A stretch of 64,000 nucleotides of DNA from Gordonia sp. KTR9 (GTDB lineage: Bacteria; Actinomycetota; Actinomycetes; Mycobacteriales; Mycobacteriaceae): assembly GCF_000143885.2 (NCBI RefSeq), contig NC_018581.1:124001-188000 (forward strand), read 5' to 3'. The stretch's first letter is position 1. Every line of letters starts with the position of its first letter. Below the pieces are notes generated by a model. It was not told the origin of the DNA. It did no database searches and worked only from the letters and a program-made list of their open reading frames with translations. A program made the position numbers and the translations under genes. This document shows positions 38,667 through 46,211 of the stretch, piece after piece.

Positions 38667-38819
38667 TCAGATCAGGATGAGCAGAACGAAGACCGCTACG
38701 AGCGCGAGGATGGTCAGGGCGCTTGTGCGGCAACTCCTCGCCACGTCGTAGTTGGCGCGCGGAGCGGTACGCCCGACCCCTGGGGCGCGTCGGAGATCTC
38801 CGGTCGCGTGCGTCGCCAT
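38667..38819 (-). CDS. Small single-helix membrane protein, 50 aa
   Basis: A short frame from ATG 38819, with GAAAGGCG 4-5 bases upstream, to 38667. The N-terminal 33 residues are polar and basic (MATHATGDLRRAPGVGRTAPRANYDVARS), and the C terminus is one hydrophobic helix (ALTILALVAVFVLLILI). It looks like a tail-anchored small membrane protein. The ribosome-binding site and clean hydrophobic tail argue for a real gene, but I do not recognise a family. It lies between sodA and msrA, which may hint at oxidative stress but proves nothing. Confidence 0.5.
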   Translation of the reverse strand: MATHATGDLRRAPGVGRTAPRANYDVARSCRTSALTILALVAVFVLLILI

Positions 38820-38982
38820 CGTCGCCTTTCGTTCCGTGATCGGCTGCACATCCCTCCCGTCGAGAAACCGGGATGACGTGGACGTGATCGGTATCACAAT
38901 GTCACGGATGTGATCGCCATCATAGGCAGACTCGGACGATCAGCTCAACTCGTCGTCTCGTTGATGCGGCCTCTCCCGCGCG

Positions 38983-38988
38983 TAGACT
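38983..38988 (+). promoter_or_regulatory. -10 box TAGACT, leaderless msrA
   Basis: The hexamer ends 6 bases before ATG 38995, the leaderless spacing. Confidence 0.55.
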
Positions 38989-38994
38989 TGGCGC

Positions 38995-39705
38995 ATGTCT
39001 TGGCTCGACCAGCTCTTCGCCGCCGGCTCACGCAAACAGGATCTCGTCGCCGCAGACGCCGCCCTGCCCGGCCGCAGCTCCGAGATCACGGTCCCCGGCG
39101 AGCACCTGATCCTCGGCACCCCGATGCGTGGCCGGCCCGAGTCCGACGGCACGTACGTGCACGGCATCGGGGGATTCGACGACGGTCTTGCCGCGATCGT
39201 GCTGGCCGGTGGCTGTTTCTGGGGTATCGAGGAGATCTTCTGGCAGGTCCCCGGCGTCCACACCACCGCGGTCGGCTACGCGGGCGGTTACACGCCCAAC
39301 CCGACCTACGAGGAGACGTGCACCGCCCGGACCGGACACACCGAGTCCACGCTGGTGGTGTTCGATCCGGCCGTCACCGATCTCGAGGGCCTGCTGAAGA
39401 TCTTCTGGGAGTCGCACGACCCGACGCAGGAGATGCGTCAGGGCAACGACATCGGAACGCAGTACCGGTCGGCGGTGTACGCCCTGACCGACGAGGACCT
39501 GGCCACCGTCCGGAAGACCGCCGCGACGTTCCAGACCGCACTCGATGCCGCCGGCGAGGGCGCGATCGCCACCGAGATCAAACTGCTCGCGGAGGCAGGC
39601 GACGGGCGGTTCTACTACGCCGAGGATCACCACCAGCAGTACCTCGCCAAGAATCCCCACGGGTACCGCTGCCACGCCGCCACCGGCGTCGTCTATCCGG
39701 GCTGA
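38995..39705 (+). CDS. msrA: Peptide-methionine (S)-S-oxide reductase
   Basis: A 236-residue MsrA that repairs the S epimer of methionine sulfoxide in proteins. The active-site motif is GGCFWG (Cys about 74). The recycling Cys lies in GYRCHAATG near the C terminus. YAGG, NDIGTQYRS and DHHQQYL are further family motifs. The 40-residue N-terminal extension (AAGSRKQDLVAADAALPGRSS) is common in actinobacterial members. It has no msrB partner here and probably its own promoter. Confidence 0.94.
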   Translation: MSWLDQLFAAGSRKQDLVAADAALPGRSSEITVPGEHLILGTPMRGRPESDGTYVHGIGGFDDGLAAIVLAGGCFWGIEEIFWQVPGVHTTAVGYAGGYTPNPTYEETCTARTGHTESTLVVFDPAVTDLEGLLKIFWESHDPTQEMRQGNDIGTQYRSAVYALTDEDLATVRKTAATFQTALDAAGEGAIATEIKLLAEAGDGRFYYAEDHHQQYLAKNPHGYRCHAATGVVYPG

Positions 39706-39755
39706 CACGCGGTGCCCGGCCGAGTCGTCCGACTTCATGCTCGACGAGACGTGCG

Positions 39756-40832
39756 GTGACCGAAGAGATCTCGTTGCGCCAGTGGAATCGCACCCTGCTG
39801 CAACGCCAGCACCTGCTCGACCGGGTCGCCGAGGACGCGATCGAGGTACTGGACCGCTGCGTCGGCCTGCAATCACAGGACCCGCGTGCGGCGTTCTTCG
39901 GATTGTGGTCGCGCATCGAGGATTTCGATCCCATCGAGCTGGACGGGCTGCTCACCGACCGTGAGGTCGTGCGGATGGCGTTGCTGCGGTCGACGATCTT
40001 CCTCATCGACGCCGAGGACGCACGCTGGATTCGGCCGCTCGCCGATCCGACGCTGCGACGCGAGCTGACCGACATCCACGCGCCGAAACTGGTGGATGCC
40101 GATCCGGCGGGAGTTCTCGCGTCCGCCGAGGAGCTCCTCGCCGGCCGGGAACTCACCGGCGCCGAACTCGGGAGAGAACTGGCCACCCGCCATCCCGCCG
40201 AGAACCCGTCGACACTCACCGCCATCGCCCGCTGCGGCCTGCCGCTGGTCCAGGTTCCCCCGCGCGGGCTGTGGCGGGGTCGGGGCGGACCGACCTACCG
40301 GATCTTCGCCGAGTGGGCCGGGCCCGGCGAGCCGGCCGTCGTCGACGACGATGCCCGGGCCGACCTGATCCGGCTGTATCTGCGCGGGTTCGGACCGGCG
40401 ACCGTGAAGTCCATCCAGACCTGGTCCGGGCTCACCCGGCTGCGCCCCCTCGTCGAAAAGCTGGAAGCCGATTGGGAACTCGTCCGGCTCGCCGGGCCGA
40501 ACGGTGACGTGCTCTACGACCTCGACGGTCTGGCACTCGCCGACCCGGACACGCCGGCACCTGTCCGGCTCATCGCCCCGTTCGATCACGTGATCGGCGT
40601 TCAGGCCGACCGGGCCCGGGTCGCCGAGCCGGAGATGTTCCGGCGCACGGTGACCGCCAACGGCCGGTCGCCCGGTTTCCTCTTCGTCGACGGATTCCTC
40701 GCCGGCACATGGTCTCTCGACGCAGAAGAGATTCCGGTCGTGGAATTCTTGCGTCCGGTGACCGCCGCTGAACGCGGCGAGGTCGACGTCGAGGTCGACC
40801 GGCTTCGCGAGTTCACGGCCGGTATCCGGTGA
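39756..40832 (+). CDS. HTH_42 winged-helix protein (AlkZ/YcaQ-like DNA glycosylase family)
   Basis: A 358-residue protein of the winged-helix DNA-binding domain (DUF1006/HTH_42) family. The N-terminal LRQWNRTLLQRQHLLDR and CVGLQSQDPRAAFFGLWSRIEDF contain the QSQ triplet at the position of the catalytic QxQ in AlkZ and YcaQ-type glycosylases, which unhook interstrand crosslinks or remove alkylated bases. The middle holds tandem winged helices, and the C terminus ends with FDHVIGVQADR. The GTG at 39756 is the first start that does not cut the domain. Glycosylase activity is inferred from the triplet. Confidence 0.8.
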   Translation: MTEEISLRQWNRTLLQRQHLLDRVAEDAIEVLDRCVGLQSQDPRAAFFGLWSRIEDFDPIELDGLLTDREVVRMALLRSTIFLIDAEDARWIRPLADPTLRRELTDIHAPKLVDADPAGVLASAEELLAGRELTGAELGRELATRHPAENPSTLTAIARCGLPLVQVPPRGLWRGRGGPTYRIFAEWAGPGEPAVVDDDARADLIRLYLRGFGPATVKSIQTWSGLTRLRPLVEKLEADWELVRLAGPNGDVLYDLDGLALADPDTPAPVRLIAPFDHVIGVQADRARVAEPEMFRRTVTANGRSPGFLFVDGFLAGTWSLDAEEIPVVEFLRPVTAAERGEVDVEVDRLREFTAGIR

Positions 40833-40887
40833 CCGGGACGCCGGGTCACCTGCGGATGCCAACTGCGAACCGAAGCGGGTCCGCGAC

Positions 40888-41637
40888 TCAGTCGCCGGTG
40901 CGCGGGTTCCGTGAGGTGATGCAGTAGGGGCGACCGACCGGATCCGCCATCGTCGTCCAGTGCGGATAGTGCTCGATCACGCGCGCGCCCCAGTCCTCGT
41001 GCCGGGCGACCTCGTCGGCGACGGAGTTGGTGGCGATGTCGAGGTGGGCGGTCGCCGGCCCGTCGTCCTGCGGCTCATCCTGCCTGCGCTGCAACAGGAT
41101 TCCGAGGGTCACCGCCGGGTCGCGCCGCAGCGCGATCAGTTCGGGTCGATTCCGCGATCTGGTCGGCCAGCCGGTCAATCGGGTCCAGAACCCGACCTCG
41201 GCGTCGAACATGTCGGCGGGGATGTCGATGCACAGCTGGTCGATGATGCTGATCGCATCACCGGGCCATCGGATGGGGCGTGACCGCTTGGTCTCGCCTT
41301 CCCATGGCACGAGGCAGAACACGAACCCGGCGGGCGACCGAAGTGTGAGGTGGGTGCCGGCGTCGTTGACGAGCGTGGCGCCGAGTGCGAGGGCCTCCGC
41401 GGTGGCGGTGTGCGGGTCGTCGGTGTGGATGTCGAGATGGACTCCGCCCGGGCCGTCGTCGATCCGCTGGACCCGCAGGTGCGGGTCGCCGTAGAACGGT
41501 TCCAGCGACGCGAACTCTCGATGCTCGCCCCGTGGCGGGGAGACGGTACTGCCCGAGATCGCGCGCCAGAAGGTCACCTCGCTGCCGAACACCCCGGCGG
41601 GGAAATCGAGGAATGCGCTGAGCCACCGCACCTGCAC
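40888..41637 (-). CDS. VOC (glyoxalase/dioxygenase-fold) family protein
   Basis: A 249-residue protein of two vicinal-oxygen-chelate domains. Each has the strand pattern of WLSAFLDFPAGVFGSEVTFWRAISGS and QLCIDIPADMFDAEVGFWTRLTGW, with HLDIHTDD and HLDIATNS strands carrying candidate metal-binding His/Asp/Glu residues. The reaction is not predictable. Start is GTG 41637 (a second GTG 6 bases later is equally possible). It is divergent from the S49 peptidase gene, 96 bases away. Confidence 0.83.
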   Translation of the reverse strand: MQVRWLSAFLDFPAGVFGSEVTFWRAISGSTVSPPRGEHREFASLEPFYGDPHLRVQRIDDGPGGVHLDIHTDDPHTATAEALALGATLVNDAGTHLTLRSPAGFVFCLVPWEGETKRSRPIRWPGDAISIIDQLCIDIPADMFDAEVGFWTRLTGWPTRSRNRPELIALRRDPAVTLGILLQRRQDEPQDDGPATAHLDIATNSVADEVARHEDWGARVIEHYPHWTTMADPVGRPYCITSRNPRTGD

Positions 41638-41720
41638 CCGGCAGATTGTACGGTGCGCCGGACGCCGCAGAGTGTCGCGGCGCGTGCGAACGGGTACGGA
41701 CGCTCGACCGCCCGGATCGT

Positions 41721-41726
41721 TAGACT
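41721..41726 (+). promoter_or_regulatory. -10 box TAGACT, leaderless S49 peptidase gene
   Basis: The hexamer ends 7 bases before ATG 41734. Confidence 0.5.
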
Positions 41727-41733
41727 CGGGCAG

Positions 41734-42597
41734 ATGACTGTCGGACCGCTGGGAGCGGTGGGGAAGAAGTTCTCGAAAGCGCGGACCGAACAGGTCGCGG
41801 TCGTCCGTCTCGACGGCCCGATCGGGATCACCGGCATGGGCAAGCACGGCGTCAACACCGAATCGGTCGAGCCGGTCCTGAAGAAGGCCTTCGCCACCGA
41901 GCGTCTGCGGGCCGTCGTGGTCGTCATCAATTCGCCGGGCGGCTCGCCGGCGCAGTCGGAGTACATCGCCGAGCGCATCCGTCAGCTCTCCGCGGAGAAG
42001 GGCGTGCCGGTGCTCGCATTCTGCGAGGACGTCGCGGCCTCCGGCGGGTACTGGATCGCGTGTGCGGCCGACGAGATCTTCGCCGCACACACCTCCCTCG
42101 TGGGATCGATCGGCGTCGTGTCGTCGGGTTTCGGTTTCTCGGCGGTGCTCGACCGGTTCGGTGTCCAGCGCAGGCTCTACACGACCGGTGAGAACAAGGC
42201 CCGGCTCGACACCTTCTCGCCCGAGCAGGCCGAGGACGTCGAATGGCTCAAGGGGCTCCAGGGGCAGTTGCACGAGGCGTTCATCGCGTGGGTGAGGCAG
42301 CGTCGCGGCAAGAAGCTGATCGCGTCCGACGAGGAACTCTTCAACGGCGACGTGTGGATCGGCAGCCGTGCCGCCGAACTCGGCGTCGTCGACGGCATCG
42401 GCGTGATGCGCTCGGTCGTGGCCGAGCGGTATCCCGATGCCGAGATCACCGTCGTGGAGACCCCCAAGCCGCTCCTGATGCGGTTGGTGGGAAGCCAGAC
42501 GTCGGTCGCCGGATTCGCGGAGAGTGTGACGACCGGCGTTCTGGCGGCGTTCGATCGCGCACCGTCGCTGCGTATGTCGCTCCTGCACCGGGACTGA
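41734..42597 (+). CDS. S49 (SppA/SohB-like) serine protease
   Basis: A 287-residue peptidase of the signal-peptide-peptidase A group using a Ser-Lys dyad. The nucleophile Ser is in EDVAASGGYWIACAADEI (about 99), and the Lys in TGENKARLDTF (about 153). INSPGGSPAQSE forms the oxyanion region. The protein is a single short domain without an obvious membrane anchor or signal peptide, unlike full SppA, so it may act at the cytoplasmic face on membrane peptides. It runs towards a gene-free tract containing DnaA-box-like sites. Confidence 0.87.
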   Translation: MTVGPLGAVGKKFSKARTEQVAVVRLDGPIGITGMGKHGVNTESVEPVLKKAFATERLRAVVVVINSPGGSPAQSEYIAERIRQLSAEKGVPVLAFCEDVAASGGYWIACAADEIFAAHTSLVGSIGVVSSGFGFSAVLDRFGVQRRLYTTGENKARLDTFSPEQAEDVEWLKGLQGQLHEAFIAWVRQRRGKKLIASDEELFNGDVWIGSRAAELGVVDGIGVMRSVVAERYPDAEITVVETPKPLLMRLVGSQTSVAGFAESVTTGVLAAFDRAPSLRMSLLHRD

Positions 42598-42991
42598 AAC
42601 CTGCCGGCGAGGGTTTTCACACGGCTTTATTTGTGTATTGTCCCCAAGTTATCCACAGGGCTGTTCAGTGAAGTGGAACTTCAGGTCGTCTCGACCGCTG
42701 CACTGACGTGAATTTCCTACGCGCACATTCGATCAATCAAGTGACCGCTGTCACAAGTAGATAACCGTTGGCCTGCGTTTTTCCACAATTCCACAGTCTC
42801 ATCCCCAACTAGACGGTCAGTCTGCGACCTGGGGACAAACGTCCAGAACGTGCATGTGGATAAGTTTATGTAGGTCAACATAGTGACCGTGCGACGCCGA
42901 ACCGAGGGGTGGTGGCGGCGGCGCGCGGGCCGCCCTGGTGGACAGCTGGCGTCGCACCCGGCCGTCTCTGTGCCACCATGGAAAAGTGACC
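42598..42991. other. Gene-free AT-enriched tract with three DnaA-box-like sites
   Basis: 394 bases without a gene. It contains TTATCCACA (42649-42657), TTTTCCACA (42779-42787) and TGTGGATAA (42855-42863, the exact reverse complement of TTATCCACA), all fitting TTWTNCACA. The tract is visibly richer in A/T than its surroundings. No dnaA or dnaN gene is nearby, so it is not the usual chromosomal origin context. Confidence 0.6.
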
Positions 42992-43342
42992 ATGGGCGAC
43001 ATCACTCAGGTTCCGGTGACCGATCTTCCGGACGACTTCACCGGGCGGACCGACGCGGTCATGCTCGACGTCCGCGAGGACGACGAATGGGCGTCCGGCC
43101 ATATCCGGGGCGCCGTGCACATCCCGCTGGCCGAGGTCCCGGGGCGCCTCGACGAACTCGACCCCGATCACGACCTCTACGTGGTCTGCCATTCCAGCGG
43201 CCGGTCGATGCGCGTCCTGCAGTACCTCGCCCAGGTGGGTTACGACGGCATCTGCGTCCGCGGTGGCATGCTCGCCTGGCAGGAGCACGGCAAGCCCGTC
43301 GAGTTCGGCGATACGCGATCCGAGGGCGACGCCGGCCGATGA
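42992..43342 (+). CDS. Rhodanese-like domain protein
   Basis: A 116-residue single rhodanese domain (GlpE/PspE type). The active-site loop is VCHSSGRSMR with Cys about 67; DVREDDEWASGHIRGAVHIPL is the standard N-terminal motif. It transfers sulfane sulfur from a persulfidated Cys. ATG 42992 has GAAAAG upstream. Its stop overlaps the ATG of the DUF4328 gene (ATGA), forming a three-gene chain with the GDPD gene. Confidence 0.9.
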   Translation: MGDITQVPVTDLPDDFTGRTDAVMLDVREDDEWASGHIRGAVHIPLAEVPGRLDELDPDHDLYVVCHSSGRSMRVLQYLAQVGYDGICVRGGMLAWQEHGKPVEFGDTRSEGDAGR

Positions 43343-44382
43343 TCGACCTGTGCCCGCGGTGTCGAATCCAGGCGCCGCATCGTCCCGGACGTGAACACTG
43401 TCCACGTTGTGGTGGACCGTTGAGCGTCGTCGACGATGCCGCTCGCGCGATGGCCGTCCGCCAGGGGTCGTCGGCGCGATCCTCGGCCCCCGGTGTCGCG
43501 ATGCGCCCCTCACCGATCCCGCCTCGTGCCGGCTCGGCCCCGATGCCCGCCGGGCGGCTCTACCGCAGCCGCAACGTGCGATGGGTGGCCCGCCGCCCAC
43601 CCGAGGCCATACCCGCCCGCCGCGGCGCCTCGGGCCGCCGCGGTCCCCGGCTGATCCCTCGCTACGTCTACATACCCACCTGGGGTCTGCACGACGAACC
43701 GGCCGAGACCGACACCGCGCACCGCAAGCTCGAGAGTTCCCGGGCCCGGCTGGGACTCGCGCTGGTGCTCACCGGTTCCGCGCTGACCGCGTCGGCGCTG
43801 GTCCATCTCGTCCGCTACATCCTGCTGGTGGTCAACCGCGACCGTCCGCTTCCCGAGTTCCTCATCGTGGCGTCGGACTGGCTCACCGTCTTCGTCGGGG
43901 TCGTGGCATTTCTCGGATTCGTGCTCGCCACGCTGGCTTTCATGCGGTGGGTCCTGGAACTGCGCGCCGACACCTATGCGTCCGCGGGTCTTGCGGACCC
44001 GCGCCGCCCCGGCTGGGTCGCGGCGCTGTCCGGACTGCCGTTGATCAACCTGATCGGCGCCCCACTGGTGTTGCAGGAAGTCGCCACGCACCGCGTCGGC
44101 CAGGATCCCTCGCTCGACGCCGATCTCGTGGGTCGACGACTGCGCAAGCTGTGGGTCGCCTGGGTGCTGGTCAACGTGGCGGCCGCGGCGGCGATCGTCG
44201 CCAGGCTCGTCGCGTGGCGCTCGGACTCGCTGCAGACCGGAGCGAATGCGCTGGCGATGGTGATCGTCAGCGCGGCGATCTCCGCGGCCTTCGCCTTCTG
44301 GATGGCACGCCGGGTGCGGACACTGTTCGAAGCCGCCGAGGCGGCCCCGGTCCCGACGAGACGGTGGGTGGCGGTCGGATGA
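43339..44382 (+). CDS. DUF4328 membrane protein with N-terminal zinc ribbon
   Basis: 347 residues. The first 30 hold a zinc-ribbon pair of CxxC motifs (CPRCRIQAPH and CPRCGGPL). A Pro/Ala/Arg-rich linker runs to about 110. Then come four to five helices (LALVLTGSALTASALVHLVRY, FVGVVAFLGFVLATLAF, WVLVNVAAAAAIVARLV, AMVIVSAAISAAFAFWM), matching DUF4328. The function is unknown; zinc-ribbon plus membrane layout suggests a sensor or scaffold. It overlaps both neighbours by ATGA, so production of the three proteins is coupled. Confidence 0.8.
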   Translation: MIDLCPRCRIQAPHRPGREHCPRCGGPLSVVDDAARAMAVRQGSSARSSAPGVAMRPSPIPPRAGSAPMPAGRLYRSRNVRWVARRPPEAIPARRGASGRRGPRLIPRYVYIPTWGLHDEPAETDTAHRKLESSRARLGLALVLTGSALTASALVHLVRYILLVVNRDRPLPEFLIVASDWLTVFVGVVAFLGFVLATLAFMRWVLELRADTYASAGLADPRRPGWVAALSGLPLINLIGAPLVLQEVATHRVGQDPSLDADLVGRRLRKLWVAWVLVNVAAAAAIVARLVAWRSDSLQTGANALAMVIVSAAISAAFAFWMARRVRTLFEAAEAAPVPTRRWVAVG

Positions 44383-45188
44383 ACTCAGGGGTGAATGTGG
44401 GCGCGGCCGAGAAGGTCTCGCGCTCGGGCAAGCCGGCGGTGGTGGCGCACCGCGGAGCGTCGGGTGACTGCCCGGAGCACACCCTGGCCGCGTACGAACT
44501 CGCCCTTGCGCAGGGAGCGGACGGACTCGAATGCGACGTCCGGCTGACCGCCGATCACGAGCTCGTGTGCGTGCACGACCGGACCGTCGACCGCACGTCG
44601 AACGGCACGGGCATCGTCAGCGAGATGACGCTCGCCGAGCTGCGCGAACTCGACTTCGGCAGCTGGCACGCGTCGGGCGGGCCGGCGTCGATCCTGACGC
44701 TGCGCGAGTTGCTGACCCTGACCCTGGACTGGCGTCGTCCCGTCCGGCTGTTCATCGAGACCAAGCATCCGGTGCGTTTCGGCAGTCTCGTCGAGCAGAA
44801 GCTCCTCGAGATGCTGCACGAGTTCGGGGTGGCGACCCCACCCTCGGCCGATCACAGTCGAGCAGTGGTCATCTCGTTCTCCTCCGCGGGGGTCTGGCGT
44901 ATCCGGCGCCACGCCCCCATGCTGCCGACGATCCTGCTCGGCGACACCGCCCGGGTTCTCGGCGGCGGTGCCGCCACCGCGGTCGGAGCGACGGGCATCG
45001 GGCCGTCGGTGATGACCCTGCGGCAGTACCCCGATCTCGTCGACCGCGCCGCCGCAGCCGGTCGGGTCACCTACTGCTGGACGGTCGACGAACAGGTCGA
45101 CGTCCAGCTCTGCGCCGATCTGGGTGTGCGGTGGCTGGCCACCAATCATCCGGCGAAGGTGCGCGACTGGCTGGTCACGGTCGACTGA
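44379..45188 (+). CDS. Glycerophosphodiester phosphodiesterase
   Basis: A 269-residue GDPD TIM-barrel enzyme that hydrolyses glycerophosphodiesters to glycerol 3-phosphate and an alcohol. Catalytic motifs are VAHRGASGDCPEHT (His-Arg), GLECDVRLT (Glu and Asp binding Ca/Mg) and VCVHDRTVDRTS (His). The late strand CWTVDEQVDVQL is typical. No signal peptide is seen, so it is cytosolic. It overlaps the DUF4328 stop by ATGA. Confidence 0.92.
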   Translation: MNSGVNVGAAEKVSRSGKPAVVAHRGASGDCPEHTLAAYELALAQGADGLECDVRLTADHELVCVHDRTVDRTSNGTGIVSEMTLAELRELDFGSWHASGGPASILTLRELLTLTLDWRRPVRLFIETKHPVRFGSLVEQKLLEMLHEFGVATPPSADHSRAVVISFSSAGVWRIRRHAPMLPTILLGDTARVLGGGAATAVGATGIGPSVMTLRQYPDLVDRAAAAGRVTYCWTVDEQVDVQLCADLGVRWLATNHPAKVRDWLVTVD

Positions 45189-45243
45189 GCTGCGGCGTGC
45201 ACGACCGTGTCGGGCGCCGCGGGCCGCGTGAGAGAGTGGACCG

Positions 45244-46167
45244 ATGGGCAAGAAGAGCAAACGGGGCAGTGGACCACGTCCGGGAAGCAATCGTGCGGAG
45301 CGCGTAGCGGCACGTAAGGCGCGGCAGGCGGCAGCTCTGGCGCCGCCGCCCCGGCCGTTCGCCGGGTTCGCGTCCGAGTGCGACTTCGTCGCGCTGCGGA
45401 CCTTCGTCGCCTCGGCGACCGCGCGACTGGAACTCGTCGAACCGGCCGGTTCGCGCAACGACGTCTCGATCGTGACGATCCTGCCCGGGGCGGTGCCCGC
45501 TCTCGCGCGCGAGGTCGACGGCGCCACAGAAGGTTTCGTCGGTCTGCAGACCGACCCGGATCGAACGGCGCTGACGGTCGAACTGGCCGCCGCCATCGCG
45601 TGGGCGGCGCACGCCGACGCGGGCAGCGAGTTCGATCTGGAGTCCGCCGACGAGGCCCCGACCCTCGACGAGGTCGTGAAACCCGACGCCACCCTGGACA
45701 TCACGGTCCACCAGGATTTCGGCTGGTGGTTCGTGGAGGGCACCGATGTCCCCGCCGAGATCACCGCGATGTTCGAGCGCGCCAACGAGTCGGTGCTGCC
45801 GACTGCGCGGCTCGTGGTCGACAGCGGCGCGGGTGCACCCTGGTGGGTCGACGCCGGCGAGCGGGCCCACCTGCGCTGGATTCGGCCCGAGCCGGAGGAC
45901 GACCTGATGTCGGCGATGGCGCGGCTGCACGCCGCCGGACGGCTGACGGTCGGGGAGGGGTCGCGGTTCGCCGGGTCGTTCCGCACCCACGGACTGCTCG
46001 TACCGGTCTTCGACCTCGACAACGAGATGCACCACGAGGAGTGGTACGCCGGTCTGAACCAGTTCGACCAGTGGCTCGGCGAGGCACTCGCCGACACCTC
46101 ACCGCTGACGATCGAGCAGCGCAGCTCGCGCGACGGCATCCGCGGTCGTCAGGTCACCTTGCGCTGA
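45244..46167 (+). CDS. DUF5926 family protein
   Basis: A 307-residue conserved actinobacterial protein. The first 35 residues are basic (KKSKRGSGPRPGSNRAERVAARKARQ), suggesting nucleic-acid or ribosome contact. The rest is acidic and mixed alpha/beta, with conserved-looking tryptophan-rich strands (DFGWWFVEGTD, APWWVDAGERAHLRWI) and HHEEWYAGLNQFDQWL. The function is not established. It ends 45 bases before the IS1380 element, which therefore has not interrupted it. Confidence 0.75.
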   Translation: MGKKSKRGSGPRPGSNRAERVAARKARQAAALAPPPRPFAGFASECDFVALRTFVASATARLELVEPAGSRNDVSIVTILPGAVPALAREVDGATEGFVGLQTDPDRTALTVELAAAIAWAAHADAGSEFDLESADEAPTLDEVVKPDATLDITVHQDFGWWFVEGTDVPAEITAMFERANESVLPTARLVVDSGAGAPWWVDAGERAHLRWIRPEPEDDLMSAMARLHAAGRLTVGEGSRFAGSFRTHGLLVPVFDLDNEMHHEEWYAGLNQFDQWLGEALADTSPLTIEQRSSRDGIRGRQVTLR

Positions 46168-46169
46168 CA

Positions 46170-46208
46170 CCCCTCCGCTCCCTGAGCTACGAGGAGTGTC
46201 GACGTTGC
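46170..46208 (+). repeat. Left half of a CTCCCTGAGG repeat, interrupted by IS1380
   Basis: CCGCTCCCTGAGCTACGAGG followed by AGTGTCGACG matches the repeat start. The right part resumes as GCGACGAGCCTCGAAGGG just after the IS1380 right end at 47873. Confidence 0.65.
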
Positions 46209-46211
46209 CCC

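Noticed and set aside
42598..42991. Chromosomal replication origin oriC
   Set aside because: DnaA boxes are present but too few, and dnaA, dnaN and rpmH are not adjacent.
42817..43005. A 62-codon minus-strand frame overlapping the rhodanese start
   Set aside because: Low-complexity proline run and no ribosome-binding site; it covers DnaA-box DNA and the rhodanese 5' end.
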